The translations under genes were made by a program, and so were the position numbers. Positions 18,125 through 26,864 of a stretch of DNA of 63,117 nt are shown here, in pieces. The stretch is from assembly GCA_016932575.1 (NCBI GenBank), contig JAFGCO010000061.1, positions 1-63,117 on the forward strand. The letters are read 5' to 3'. The notes under the pieces were generated by a model, which was given only the letters and a program-made list of their open reading frames with translations, had not been told where the DNA came from and did not search any database. Positions within the stretch are counted from its first letter, which is position 1, and every line of letters starts with the position of its first letter. The DNA comes from a bacterium (lineage in GTDB: Bacteria; Zhuqueibacterota; QNDG01; JAFGCO01).

Positions 18125-19726
18125 ATGTCTGCTTCGTGGTTATTAATTGTCAGTATTATTCTTTTAATTCTTGCATACCGCTTTTACGGAAAATTTTTAG
18201 TCCGCAAGTTTCGGATTGATCCTGTAAAACAAACCCCTGCTCACGCACAGAGAGATGGGGTGGATTATGTGCCTGCCAAATCTTTTGTGCTGCTGGGTCA
18301 TCATTTTGCCAGCATTGCGGGTGCGGGTCCGATTGTCGGTCCGGTACTGGCTGCAACATTCGGATGGGGGCCGGTCTGGCTGTGGATTATTACAGGCGTA
18401 ATTTTTATGGGAGGCGTGCACGATTTCAGCAGTATGATTGCCTCGGTTCGGCATCAGGGAAAGTCTGTAGGCCAACTTATTGAAGAATATATAGGTAAAT
18501 CGGGAAAATTGTTATTTCTCATGTTTACGTGGTTTATGCTGATTCTTGTTGTTGCTGTATTTGCCAGAGCCGTAGCCACCATTTTTGTTAAAACACCAGC
18601 CAGTGCCAGCTCGAGCGGATTGTTTATGATATTGGCTGTTGCATTTGGACTGGCCACATTTAAATTTCGAATGCCATTTCATTTTGCAACAGGAATCGGT
18701 GTGTATTACCTGATGGCATGTGTTGTACTGGGCGGTGTCATCCACATACATTTGAGTTTTAATATCTGGATTATCATCTTATTTTTATATGTGTTTATCG
18801 CTGCGGTCACACCTGTATGGATTTTATTACAGCCGCGTGACTATCTGAACTCATTTTTACTCTATTTCTTAATGATTGGCGGATTTTTAGGAATTTTATT
18901 CACCCAGCCGAAAATTCAATTCCCGTTTTTTACACAATTTCACACAGATTTAGGCTATATGTTTCCCATTCTTTTTGTTACGGTTGCATGCGGTGCAATT
19001 TCAGGTTTTCACAGTCTTGTTGCCTCAGGAACTACCTCCAAGCAGCTGAATAAAGAAACAGATGCCCGTGTCATTGGATATGGCGGTATGCTGATCGAAG
19101 CTGTTCTGGCCATTATTGCATTAATTACTGCCATTGTTTTAACCAATGATGAATACCTGGGACTTATTTCACGGTCAGGTGGCGGACCCATTGGTGTCTT
19201 CTCTGAAGGTTTAGGCGGATTTATGTCGCATCTTGGCATTCCGCTTGACACGGGAATTACTTTTGCCGCGTTGGCAATTTCGGCATTTGCCCTGACAACG
19301 CTTGATACAGCCACACGTTTGGGACGGTTTGCATTTCAGGAGATTTTTGCAACAATTCCGGCACCAAAAATAATCAGCCAGAATCGTTATGTAGGGACAT
19401 TTGTGACAATTGTAAGCGCAGCCATATTGACCTTTTCAGGCAGCAGCAATGCACTGTGGCCGTTATTCGGATCCGCCAACCAAATGCTTGCTGCCATGGC
19501 GCTGCTGGCAGTGACTGTCTGGCTGGACCATCTGAAAGAAAAAAGTACCTTTGTTAAAATTCCCATGTTTTTCATGCTGTTTGTGACCATGACGGCCCTG
19601 GGCAGTCTGATTGTTAAAAATCTGCTTATAAAAAATTATCTGCTTTTTGGTGTTGGATTGTGTCTTTTTGGTGTGGGATTGGTATTAACGGTGCAGTCTG
19701 TTTTCCGAAAGTCGTTCTGGAAGTAA
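18125..19726 (+). CDS. carbon starvation CstA family transporter
   Basis: This 533-residue protein has about 14-16 TM segments and CstA signatures: HFASIAGAGPIVGPVLAATFGWGP near residue 60, GGVHDFSSMIASVRHQGKS, TPVWILLQPRDYLNSFLLY, and ACGAISGFHSLVASGTTSKQ. It is shorter than E. coli CstA (about 700 residues), like many short CstA/BtsT relatives in other phyla. Characterised members import peptides or pyruvate; the substrate here is not known. It follows lemA by 30 nt and may share its transcript. Confidence 0.9.
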   Translation: MSASWLLIVSIILLILAYRFYGKFLVRKFRIDPVKQTPAHAQRDGVDYVPAKSFVLLGHHFASIAGAGPIVGPVLAATFGWGPVWLWIITGVIFMGGVHDFSSMIASVRHQGKSVGQLIEEYIGKSGKLLFLMFTWFMLILVVAVFARAVATIFVKTPASASSSGLFMILAVAFGLATFKFRMPFHFATGIGVYYLMACVVLGGVIHIHLSFNIWIIILFLYVFIAAVTPVWILLQPRDYLNSFLLYFLMIGGFLGILFTQPKIQFPFFTQFHTDLGYMFPILFVTVACGAISGFHSLVASGTTSKQLNKETDARVIGYGGMLIEAVLAIIALITAIVLTNDEYLGLISRSGGGPIGVFSEGLGGFMSHLGIPLDTGITFAALAISAFALTTLDTATRLGRFAFQEIFATIPAPKIISQNRYVGTFVTIVSAAILTFSGSSNALWPLFGSANQMLAAMALLAVTVWLDHLKEKSTFVKIPMFFMLFVTMTALGSLIVKNLLIKNYLLFGVGLCLFGVGLVLTVQSVFRKSFWK

Positions 19727-20026
19727 TGATCAAAATTTTCGGATTGTCCGGAATTTCCTTATTCAGAGTGCGGATTGAGGAAGGATATCTATCCTGTGTG
19801 GCAATTTTTTAAAGAGAGGACTATTGATTCTTTTACTTGCGCGCCCGATTGTCCAAAAGCCGTGGAGACAAAGCCTTTACGCCTTTTTTTTGTTTTTCAT
19901 TGTAAAATTTTAAACCGCAATTTTGACTTTATTTAATATCTGCAAAGCCTTTCCGGTTGATTTTAATCCGGAAATTTTCTATCATATACCAACCCTTATC
20001 CACTATGTAAAAACAAGACAGGACGT
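19727..20026. other. 300-nt gap with two short dyads, no gene
   Basis: TTTCGGA/TCCGGAA (19738-19754, 3-nt loop) just after the cstA stop may be a weak terminator. TTTCCGG (19950-19956) and CCGGAAA (19968-19974) form a perfect 7-bp dyad about 50 nt before the next gene, which could be an operator or leader hairpin. No promoter of good quality and no coding sequence was found. Confidence 0.4.
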
Positions 20027-22924
20027 ATGTCAGAACCGGATTTAACCCAACAGCAGCTGGAAGCCGTCAATCATGGTGAAGGTCCGCTCCTGATTGTGGC
20101 CGGAGCAGGAACCGGTAAAACCCTGGTGGTTACCCAACGGATCGCCCATCTGATCAGGGACAAACTGGCCAAACCCGAAGAAATCCTGGCACTGACATTT
20201 ACTGAAAAAGCCGCGTCAGAAATGTCCGAACGGGTGGATATACTGCTGCCTTACGGATTTGCCAATGTGGAAATTTCCACATTTCATGCATTCGGTGATC
20301 GAATTCTTCGCGAGTTTGCCCTGGAAATGGGATTAAATCCTGATTTTCAGGTGCTGTCAGAATCGGAACAGGTGATTTTTTTCAGGGAACATCTGTTTGA
20401 ATTTCCCCTGAATCATTATCGCCCGCTCAGCGATCCCGCACGGTTTATTCAGGCGATGCTGAATATCATTTCAAGAGCCAAAGATGAAGATATTTCACCG
20501 GAACAATATGAGCAGTATGTCTGGAGATTAAAAACCGATGATAAAGGGCAGACCCGTCTGATCGTTCAGGAAGACACGGAAAAGCAGGAAGAAATTGCAG
20601 GTACCTACAAAAAATATCAATCCCTGATGTCCGAACAAGGGAAAGTGGATTTTGGTGATCAGGTTTGCCTGTGCCTGAAACTTTTTCGATCTATGCCATC
20701 CGTTCTTAAAAAAGTGCAGCAGCGGTATAAATATATCCTTGTTGATGAATTTCAGGACACCAATTATGCCCAGTTTCAACTGATTCAGTTGTTGGGCGGC
20801 GAGCGGGCAAACATTACAGTAGTCGGTGATGATGATCAGTCCATTTATAAATTCAGGGGTGCTGCCATATCAAATATTCTTAATTTTATGAACATATATC
20901 CCAATGCATCACAACGGGTTTTAACAGAAAATTTTCGATCTACTCAGCGTATTCTGGATACGGCCTACCGTCTCATTGCCAATAATAATCCGGACAGGCT
21001 AGAAGTTCGCAATCACATCAATAAACGTCTCACGGCTCAGAATGAGGGAGATTTTCCCATCGAGCATTTTCATTGCGATACATCAACCACAGAAGCAGAC
21101 CGGGTGGCTCAGATCATCCGCGATGCCGTAGACAGCAAAAAGATTATGTTTTCAGATGTTGCGATTCTGGTCCGTGCAAATGCGGATGCGGATCCCTTTC
21201 TGCGTGCAATGAACATGAAAGACGTCCCCTGGCGTTTTACCGGCAACAGAGGACTTTATTCTCGTCAGGAAGTCAAGTTGATGATTTCCTTCTTGCGCGT
21301 TATTGCAGATCCGGATGATTCCATCAGCCTGTACCATCTGGCCTCTTCAGAACTATATGAAATTGCTGCTATCGAGGACCTGAATCGCTGTCTGAATCTG
21401 GCGCACACCCGGCATCTCTCGCTTTATGACATTTTAAAACAGCTCGATGTGCTGGAGGAGCTCAAGGAAATATCAACAGATTCCAGGGTGACCTTAAACA
21501 AGGTCATCAAGGATATTTATCGGTATCAGCAGGAGTCAAGAAAACATATTACCGGCAATGTGCTTTACCAGTTTATTACGGATTCCAATTATCTGAAACG
21601 TCTTACCCAGCAGGAATGTATCGAGAACAGCATTAAAATCAGGAATATTGCCAATTTTTTTGATGTCATCTGGTCTTTTGCACAGGTTGCGAGGGAAGAC
21701 CGGGTTATCCATTTTATCCGGTATCTTGATTTGCTGATTGATGCAGGTGATGATCCCGCTCAGGCAGAAGCGGATCCGGAACTTGAAGCTGTGAATGTGA
21801 TGACCGTTCATAAAGCCAAAGGATTGGAATGGCCTGTGGTGTTTATGGTCAGTTTGCTTCACAATAAATTCCCGCATACCCGGAGGCGCGATTCCATTGA
21901 ACTGCCTCAGGAAATGGTCAATGAAATTTTGCCTGAGGGGGATTTCCATTTACAGGAAGAAAGGCGGTTGTTTTATGTAGGCATGACCCGGGCGAAGGAA
22001 CAGCTTTATTTCACCAGCGCTGCGGATTACGGCGGAGTCCGCAGGCGAAAAGTCAGCCAGTTTGTCCTGGAGGCGCTTGACCGCCCCAAGGTTGAAGAGG
22101 TGAATGTAAAATCACGGCCGGAAGAGCGGATTCATCGGTTTGCATCGGTCGATGAGAAAAACAACGAAGGCATGAAACCCGTCCCGGATTCCAGTATTCT
22201 GAATCTGTCGCATTATCAGATTGACGATTATACCACCTGTCCCTTAAAATACAAGTATGTGCATGTGCTTCGTCTGCCGTTTTTCCATCATACCATTGTT
22301 TATGGAAAGGCGGTTCATTCTGCTGTAGAGACCTATTTTCGATATAAAATCAGTAATATGCACGTTACACTGGATATTTTAATTCAATCATTTCAGGAGG
22401 CATGGCGTAATATAGGATTCCTTTCCCGTGAACATGAAGAGCGACGCTATGAAGCCGGATTGGATGCGATTCGGCGGTTTTTTAAGCGGGAAGAAAAAAA
22501 TCCGATCGTACCGAAATTTGTGGAAGAGCCATTTAGCTTTATGCTGGATAAAAACCGGATTTCCGGTCGTTGGGACCGGATTGATGAGCAGAAAGATGGT
22601 ATTGTCATTATCGATTTTAAAACTTCGGCCGTTTTTGAACAAAAGACAGCAGACAAACGGGCAAAAGAAAGTCTGCAGCTGACAATTTATGCCATAGCCT
22701 ACGAGCACATTTGCGGATGCCGTCCGGCGAGCCTTGAGCTTCATTTTTTAGAGTCAGGTCTGGTGGGAAAGGCAGAACTGACTGACAAAATGTTTGACAA
22801 AGTCAATGAAAAAATCCAGAACGCTGCACAGGGCATCCGTCGCAGGGATTACACTGCCACACCTTCATATATAAACTGTCAGTATTGTGCCTATGCTGGG
22901 ATTTGTCCGTCAGCTGTGAAATAA
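20027..22924 (+). CDS. UvrD-type helicase with C-terminal PD-(D/E)XK Fe-S nuclease domain
   Basis: This 965-residue protein begins with a complete SF1A helicase (Walker A GAGTGKT, VDEFQDTN, VVGDDDQSIYKFRGA, TVHKAKGLEWPVVF, RRLFYVGMTRAKEQ). From about residue 730 it has a RecB-like nuclease domain with YTTCPLKYKYVHVLRLPF, GKAVHSAVE, RISGRWDRID, IIDFKTS and, at the very end, CQYCAYAGIC. The first Cys and the terminal C-x2-C-x5-C match the four-cysteine Fe-S pattern of AddB/AdnAB/Cas4-type nucleases. It would unwind and cut DNA in break repair. No AddB or other partner gene is adjacent. Confidence 0.9.
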   Translation: MSEPDLTQQQLEAVNHGEGPLLIVAGAGTGKTLVVTQRIAHLIRDKLAKPEEILALTFTEKAASEMSERVDILLPYGFANVEISTFHAFGDRILREFALEMGLNPDFQVLSESEQVIFFREHLFEFPLNHYRPLSDPARFIQAMLNIISRAKDEDISPEQYEQYVWRLKTDDKGQTRLIVQEDTEKQEEIAGTYKKYQSLMSEQGKVDFGDQVCLCLKLFRSMPSVLKKVQQRYKYILVDEFQDTNYAQFQLIQLLGGERANITVVGDDDQSIYKFRGAAISNILNFMNIYPNASQRVLTENFRSTQRILDTAYRLIANNNPDRLEVRNHINKRLTAQNEGDFPIEHFHCDTSTTEADRVAQIIRDAVDSKKIMFSDVAILVRANADADPFLRAMNMKDVPWRFTGNRGLYSRQEVKLMISFLRVIADPDDSISLYHLASSELYEIAAIEDLNRCLNLAHTRHLSLYDILKQLDVLEELKEISTDSRVTLNKVIKDIYRYQQESRKHITGNVLYQFITDSNYLKRLTQQECIENSIKIRNIANFFDVIWSFAQVAREDRVIHFIRYLDLLIDAGDDPAQAEADPELEAVNVMTVHKAKGLEWPVVFMVSLLHNKFPHTRRRDSIELPQEMVNEILPEGDFHLQEERRLFYVGMTRAKEQLYFTSAADYGGVRRRKVSQFVLEALDRPKVEEVNVKSRPEERIHRFASVDEKNNEGMKPVPDSSILNLSHYQIDDYTTCPLKYKYVHVLRLPFFHHTIVYGKAVHSAVETYFRYKISNMHVTLDILIQSFQEAWRNIGFLSREHEERRYEAGLDAIRRFFKREEKNPIVPKFVEEPFSFMLDKNRISGRWDRIDEQKDGIVIIDFKTSAVFEQKTADKRAKESLQLTIYAIAYEHICGCRPASLELHFLESGLVGKAELTDKMFDKVNEKIQNAAQGIRRRDYTATPSYINCQYCAYAGICPSAVK

Positions 22925-22944
22925 CCTGCAACAATTTGATTGTG

Positions 22945-22984
22945 TCAATTATCACAGGTCACTGACTTCAGTGTTGATAATTGA
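22945..22984. terminator. long inverted repeat after the helicase-nuclease gene
   Basis: TCAATTATCA (22945-22954) and TGATAATTGA (22975-22984) pair perfectly. Inside them CACTG-ACTT-CAGTG (22960-22973) makes a second stem. It starts 20 nt after the upstream stop and 40 nt before the next start. T-richness downstream is weak (TTTATTTAT), so it may be a terminator or an operator for the nitroreductase gene. Confidence 0.5.
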
Positions 22985-23024
22985 TTTATTTATAAGTAGT
23001 TAATCGTTTAAAAGGAAACGGACC

Positions 23025-23540
23025 ATGGAACTCTTTGAAGCAATACGAACACGGCAGTCCGTAAGAAAATATGCGGACCGGCCGGTCGAGGAAGAAAAAT
23101 TAAATCGGATTCTCGAAGCGGCCCGGTTGTCACCGTCTGCGAAAAACAGGCAGGCAAGGAAGTTTATCGTGATAAGAGATGCGGAACGCCGGCAGAAAAT
23201 GATTGAGGCGGCACGCGGACAACAGTTCGTAGGATCGGCTCCTGTGATTATTGCCTGTTGCGGACTGGATCCTGATTATCACATGACCTGCGGTCAACCG
23301 GCTGATACGATTGATCTGGCCATAGCCATTGATCATATGACATTGGCTGCAACAGCTTTGGGCCTTGGATCATGCTGGATCGGTGCGTTTTATCAGGATC
23401 AGGTGAAGCAGCTGCTCGGCATTCCGGAGAAGGTTCAGGTAGTGGAACTTTTACTGCTTGGATATGCTTCTGAATCTGAATTCCGGACTTCCCGAAAAGG
23501 ACTGCAGGAGATCGTTGCCTACGAAAGGTGGAACGATTGA
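23025..23540 (+). CDS. nitroreductase family protein
   Basis: This 171-residue FMN-dependent nitroreductase has RTRQSVRKYADRPVEEEKLNRILEAARLSPSAKNRQ at the N-terminus (FMN phosphate and substrate contacts). It also has VGSAPVIIACC, AIDHMTLAATALGLGSCWIGAF and GIPEKVQVVELLLLGYA. It would reduce nitro compounds, quinones or flavins with NAD(P)H; the substrate is unknown. The ribosome binding site AAAGGAAACGG is suitably placed. The stop codon is followed in the same frame by an MFS transporter remnant. Confidence 0.93.
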   Translation: MELFEAIRTRQSVRKYADRPVEEEKLNRILEAARLSPSAKNRQARKFIVIRDAERRQKMIEAARGQQFVGSAPVIIACCGLDPDYHMTCGQPADTIDLAIAIDHMTLAATALGLGSCWIGAFYQDQVKQLLGIPEKVQVVELLLLGYASESEFRTSRKGLQEIVAYERWND

Positions 23541-23825
23541 CAAATTATTTTGTTCGATATTATCATGGGGATTGGCAGTGCATTCGCATTTCCTGCAGCA
23601 GGTGCGGTGGCCAAAATGCTTGGCAGGCGCTATGGCATGGGTTACGTGAAGGGGCAATTTAATATGGGTATGAACGTTGGCGGTATTGCCGGTGCCTTAT
23701 TGGCCGGATGGATAATGGATCTTTTCGGCATCAATTACGTATTCCTGGGTAGTGGTGTTATTGGAATTTACGGAAGCATATTTTGTGGAATAAGTATGCG
23801 AAAACAACCACATAATAATATGTGA
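23541..23825 (+). pseudogene. 3' remnant of an MFS transporter gene
   Basis: The frame directly after the nitroreductase stop reads as the last three or so TM segments of a major facilitator protein: IIMGIGSAFAFPAAGAVAKMLGRRYGMG, then GQFNMGMNVGGIAGALLAGWIMDLFGINYVF, then GSGVIGIYGSIFCG. About 95 codons remain of a usual 400. The 5' three quarters are missing, there is no ribosome binding site, and the frame is the same as that of the nitroreductase. A deletion that removed the start of the transporter is the likely cause. Confidence 0.8.
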
Positions 23826-23851
23826 ATGCATTCAATTCTCATACATGATTA

Positions 23852-25021
23852 ATGAAGATTAATAAATTTTTATTTAAGGATAAAATTGAAAGGAAAGAAT
23901 TGGCAACAGAACGATCGAGTACAGAAAATCCACATCAGATCTTTGATCCGGGCCTGGCAAAAGGCATTATGCGCGCGATACGGTTATATGCTGGCACTAA
24001 TCCCTTTCGTTTATTTCCTTTGTTAAAGCGATCCATGTTTTTTCAGCAGGCTGTTCGACGTCGTCATCATACCTTTCATGATGAGAACGTTATTGTGCCG
24101 CCTTTGCTGATTTTATCTGCAACCATGAAATGCGACCTGAATTGTACGGGCTGCTACAGCCGGAATTATCCTCTCGATAATGAACTGACAATCCATGAAA
24201 TCGATCATCTGTTTTGTCAGGCTGAATCTTTGGGCGTTGCTTTTTTTGTGATAACAGGAGGAGAACCGTTATTAAAAAAAGGATTGATGGATTTATTAAT
24301 ACAGCATGATCGATTAAATTTCTTTTTATTTACAAACGGTTCATTTCATGATGAATCGTGGACCAGGCAGATTTGCAGGCAGAAGCACATCGTTCCACTG
24401 ATAAGCGTCGAAGGCAATTGCCAACATACGGACGACAGACGGGGCCAAGGTGTGCATGCCAGGGTTATTGCCAGTATGGAACGGTTAAAATATGCACACA
24501 TTTTTTTCGGATTTTCAGCTATGGTATCAAGGAAAAATATTAAATGTGTTGGACAGGCCCCTTTCTGGGATGAAATGATCGCGCAGGGATGCCGAATTGG
24601 TTATTTTGTCAATTATGTTCCGTCTGGTCAGGATGATCTTTCTTTGGTTCCATCTCCAAATGAACAAGCCTGGTTTCGGGAGCAGGTCAATCGATTAAAA
24701 AAAGAGAAGAAGATTATCATTATTCACATGCCGGATGATGAGTATGCCAATGGCGGTGTGTGCATGGCTGCAGGTCGGGGTTTTTTGCATATCAATGCAC
24801 AAGGTTTTGTCGAGCCCTGTCCTTTTGCTCATGTTGCCACAGATAATATTCGGACTCAATCATTGAAAGATATTTTAAAATCCCCATTATTTTCGTATAT
24901 TCGAGAACATGAAGTATTGCTTAAGAAACCCACATTGGGATGCGCGCTTTATGAGAATCGGAAGTTACTGATGGATATTGCCGATTCACTCGGCGCGCAA
25001 TCGACTGAAATGGCTGTTTGA
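23852..25021 (+). CDS. radical SAM/SPASM-like protein
   Basis: This 389-residue protein has the radical SAM cluster motif C94-x3-C98-x2-C101 (MKCDLNCTGCYS) and a following VITGGEPLLKKG (SAM-binding GGEP). It has a C-terminal cysteine-containing SPASM-like part (GGVCMAAGRGFLHINAQGFVEPCPFAHV, later GCALYENR). An N-terminal 80-residue extension precedes the core. The start at 23852 lacks a clear ribosome binding site; a TTG at 23900 with AGGAAAG nearby is an alternative. Substrate unknown; such proteins modify peptides or cofactors. A thioredoxin gene follows at once and may be its partner. Confidence 0.85.
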   Translation: MKINKFLFKDKIERKELATERSSTENPHQIFDPGLAKGIMRAIRLYAGTNPFRLFPLLKRSMFFQQAVRRRHHTFHDENVIVPPLLILSATMKCDLNCTGCYSRNYPLDNELTIHEIDHLFCQAESLGVAFFVITGGEPLLKKGLMDLLIQHDRLNFFLFTNGSFHDESWTRQICRQKHIVPLISVEGNCQHTDDRRGQGVHARVIASMERLKYAHIFFGFSAMVSRKNIKCVGQAPFWDEMIAQGCRIGYFVNYVPSGQDDLSLVPSPNEQAWFREQVNRLKKEKKIIIIHMPDDEYANGGVCMAAGRGFLHINAQGFVEPCPFAHVATDNIRTQSLKDILKSPLFSYIREHEVLLKKPTLGCALYENRKLLMDIADSLGAQSTEMAV

Positions 25022-25032
25022 GGCCATTCTTT

Positions 25033-25353
25033 ATGAGAACAACACTTCCAAAATCATTTGATGCCTTAATTGTCGAATCCAAATTGCCGGTTCTGGTGGA
25101 CTTTTGGGCAGAATGGTGTGGTGCATGCAAGATGGTGTCACCTGCCATATCCAGAATTGCCCGAGATCTGAAGGGGCGAATCATCACAATCAAAGTCAAT
25201 GTGGATAAAAAACAGGATATTGCGGTACGTTATCAAATTACCGGCATTCCGACCCTTATGCTTTTTTATAAAAGTAAAATTTTAATGCGGTTATCCGGTG
25301 CACTGCCATATGAATCTATTCGGGCGGAGCTGGAAAAGCACTTGCCGCATTAG
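25033..25353 (+). CDS. thioredoxin-like protein (WCGAC active site)
   Basis: The thioredoxin fold of 106 residues has VLVDFWAEWCGACKMVSP (Cys29 and Cys32), the cis-proline loop TGIPTLMLF, and conserved VNVDKKQDIAVRYQI. The active site is CGAC instead of the usual CGPC, which normally shifts the redox potential. The ATG at 25033 has GAGG 9 nt upstream; a TTG at 25018 overlapping the upstream stop is possible too. It is tightly linked to the radical SAM gene. Confidence 0.9.
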   Translation: MRTTLPKSFDALIVESKLPVLVDFWAEWCGACKMVSPAISRIARDLKGRIITIKVNVDKKQDIAVRYQITGIPTLMLFYKSKILMRLSGALPYESIRAELEKHLPH

Positions 25354-25360
25354 TAAAACT

Positions 25361-26008
25361 GTGAGCATTAATGATTGTTTGGAGATTAACGAAGTATTGA
25401 AACTGATTGAAAATTTACAATATGAGCGGAATCTTTGGGATCAAGGTGTCATGCATGTGGCTGGTATTGACGAAGCGGGAAGGGGGCCCTTGGCCGGACC
25501 TGTCGTGGCCGCTGCTGTTATTTTTCCAAAAGAAATTTTTATTAAGGGGATCAGGGACTCCAAACAACTGTCCGCTCAACAGCGGGAATCACTTCTGGAG
25601 GAGATAAACAACAAGGCACTGTCTGTTGGAATAGGGCAAATCGAAGCTCCGGAAATCGACAAGATGAATATTTTAAAGGCAACGCTCGAAGCCATGAAAA
25701 AGGCAGTCATGTCTTTATCGGTCTCTCCTCAGCATTTATTGATCGACGGCAATCATTTACCTGACTGTTTTATTCCAAAATCAGCGATTATTGGGGGGGA
25801 TCGAAAATGTTACAGTATCGCGGCTGCATCAATCGTGGCCAAAGTGACGCGCGATCGCCTCATGATGCTGTATCATGATCAATACCCGGAATATGGGTTC
25901 GCCAGGCATAAGGGCTATGGAACAAAGATGCATATAAAGGCTATCCAGATATATGGGCATTGTCCTATTCATCGGCGCAGTTTTCATGTCAAGGGATTGA
26001 ATATTTGA
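25361..26008 (+). CDS. rnhB: ribonuclease HII
   Basis: The protein has HVAGIDEAGRGPLAGPVVAAAV (catalytic Asp and Glu), RDSKQLSAQQRE, LIDGNH, GDRKCYSIAAASIVAKVTRDRLM and RHKGYGTKMH, all conserved in RNase HII. It removes ribonucleotides and RNA-DNA hybrids. The N-terminal start is uncertain. The family region begins around LKLIENLQYERNLW, so a GTG at 25361 or a TTG at 25379 or 25397 are the candidates; none has a strong ribosome binding site. It overlaps the next gene by 4 nt (TTGA). Confidence 0.93.
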   Translation: MSINDCLEINEVLKLIENLQYERNLWDQGVMHVAGIDEAGRGPLAGPVVAAAVIFPKEIFIKGIRDSKQLSAQQRESLLEEINNKALSVGIGQIEAPEIDKMNILKATLEAMKKAVMSLSVSPQHLLIDGNHLPDCFIPKSAIIGGDRKCYSIAAASIVAKVTRDRLMMLYHDQYPEYGFARHKGYGTKMHIKAIQIYGHCPIHRRSFHVKGLNI

Positions 26009-26373
26009 ATAAGAAATTAACATATCGCTGTCATATAGGACAATCCGGTGAAGACATGGCGGTCAGGTTTCTGCAAAGAAATGGCTATCGGGTGCTTGCA
26101 AGAAATTACCGGGCCATACGGGGAGAGATCGATATCATTGTACAGGACGGCAGCACCCTGGTATTTGTGGAGGTGAAAACAGGAACCACAGACAAATACG
26201 GTGATCCGGAAACCTGGGTCAATCACAAAAAACAAGCACAGATTGCAAAAGTTGCACAGGCGTACTTATCAAAACATGGTTTGGAAGATATGGACTGCCG
26301 GTTTGATGTGATTGCGATAAAGAAGAAAGATCATCATGAAATTCGTCATTTCAAGGATGCTTTCTGGTTATAA
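26005..26373 (+). CDS. yraN: YraN/UPF0102 family endonuclease-fold protein
   Basis: The chosen TTG at 26005 overlaps the rnhB stop and has AAGGGA 8 nt upstream, giving 122 residues. Conserved family features are GEDMAVRFLQRNGYRVLARNYRAIRGEIDIIVQD, then LVFVEVKTGT and KKQAQIAKVAQAYL. This is a PD-(D/E)XK fold with E-x8-D-x-E-V-K-like spacing. The rnhB-yraN pair is conserved across many phyla. The function is not firmly known. Confidence 0.9.
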   Translation: MNKKLTYRCHIGQSGEDMAVRFLQRNGYRVLARNYRAIRGEIDIIVQDGSTLVFVEVKTGTTDKYGDPETWVNHKKQAQIAKVAQAYLSKHGLEDMDCRFDVIAIKKKDHHEIRHFKDAFWL

Positions 26374-26377
26374 AAAG

Positions 26378-26746
26378 ATGAGAAAAATATCCATGGAAAA
26401 TCATCATTCAATGAAAAAATGCCCGGCATGGGCAGAGATCATACTGGAAATTTTCAAATGGGGATTGGTTCTCTTTTTACTCTGGCCGATGACGACCATT
26501 CAGCGGGGTCAATTCAATCTTGTGCGGGTTCTTGCCGGTATTGTGCTCTTTGTTATTTTTGCAGGAAAATTGCTCTATGATTATATTATTCTGGATCTTA
26601 AAAGATCCCATGACGTATCCGGAAAAAAAGATATTTTTACTTTCCTCGGTGTGGTTTTAGGCGCAGCATTACTTGTGGGACTGGTGCTGTTTGTGTTTGC
26701 TTTATTCATTATAATGTATGTGGCTGAAATGGATCCTCGACGATAG
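26378..26746 (+). CDS. small membrane protein of unknown function
   Basis: About 122 residues with three hydrophobic segments (IILEIFKWGLVLFLLWPM, VRVLAGIVLFVIFAGKLLYDYII and FLGVVLGAALLVGLVLFVFALFII). The short basic loop between the second and third (LKRSHDVSGKKD) is probably cytoplasmic. It follows yraN by 4 nt and may be co-transcribed. The start may be 26378 or the ATG at 26393; neither has a good ribosome binding site. I do not recognise the family. Confidence 0.65.
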   Translation: MRKISMENHHSMKKCPAWAEIILEIFKWGLVLFLLWPMTTIQRGQFNLVRVLAGIVLFVIFAGKLLYDYIILDLKRSHDVSGKKDIFTFLGVVLGAALLVGLVLFVFALFIIMYVAEMDPRR

Positions 26747-26864
26747 GTGTGATACTCCCAAGAGTGGTTAACTTTTGTTTTCAAGTGGAGAATTTTTTAA
26801 AAATAATTAATAGAAAATCCTTACTGTTAAGCAAAATATGGTCTTGTACATTGATGAGGTATTT

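Noticed and set aside
19860-19905. A T-run (GCCTTTTTTTTG) before the helicase-nuclease gene, as a possible terminator for cstA.
   Set aside because: No stem of useful length precedes the T-run on the plus strand.
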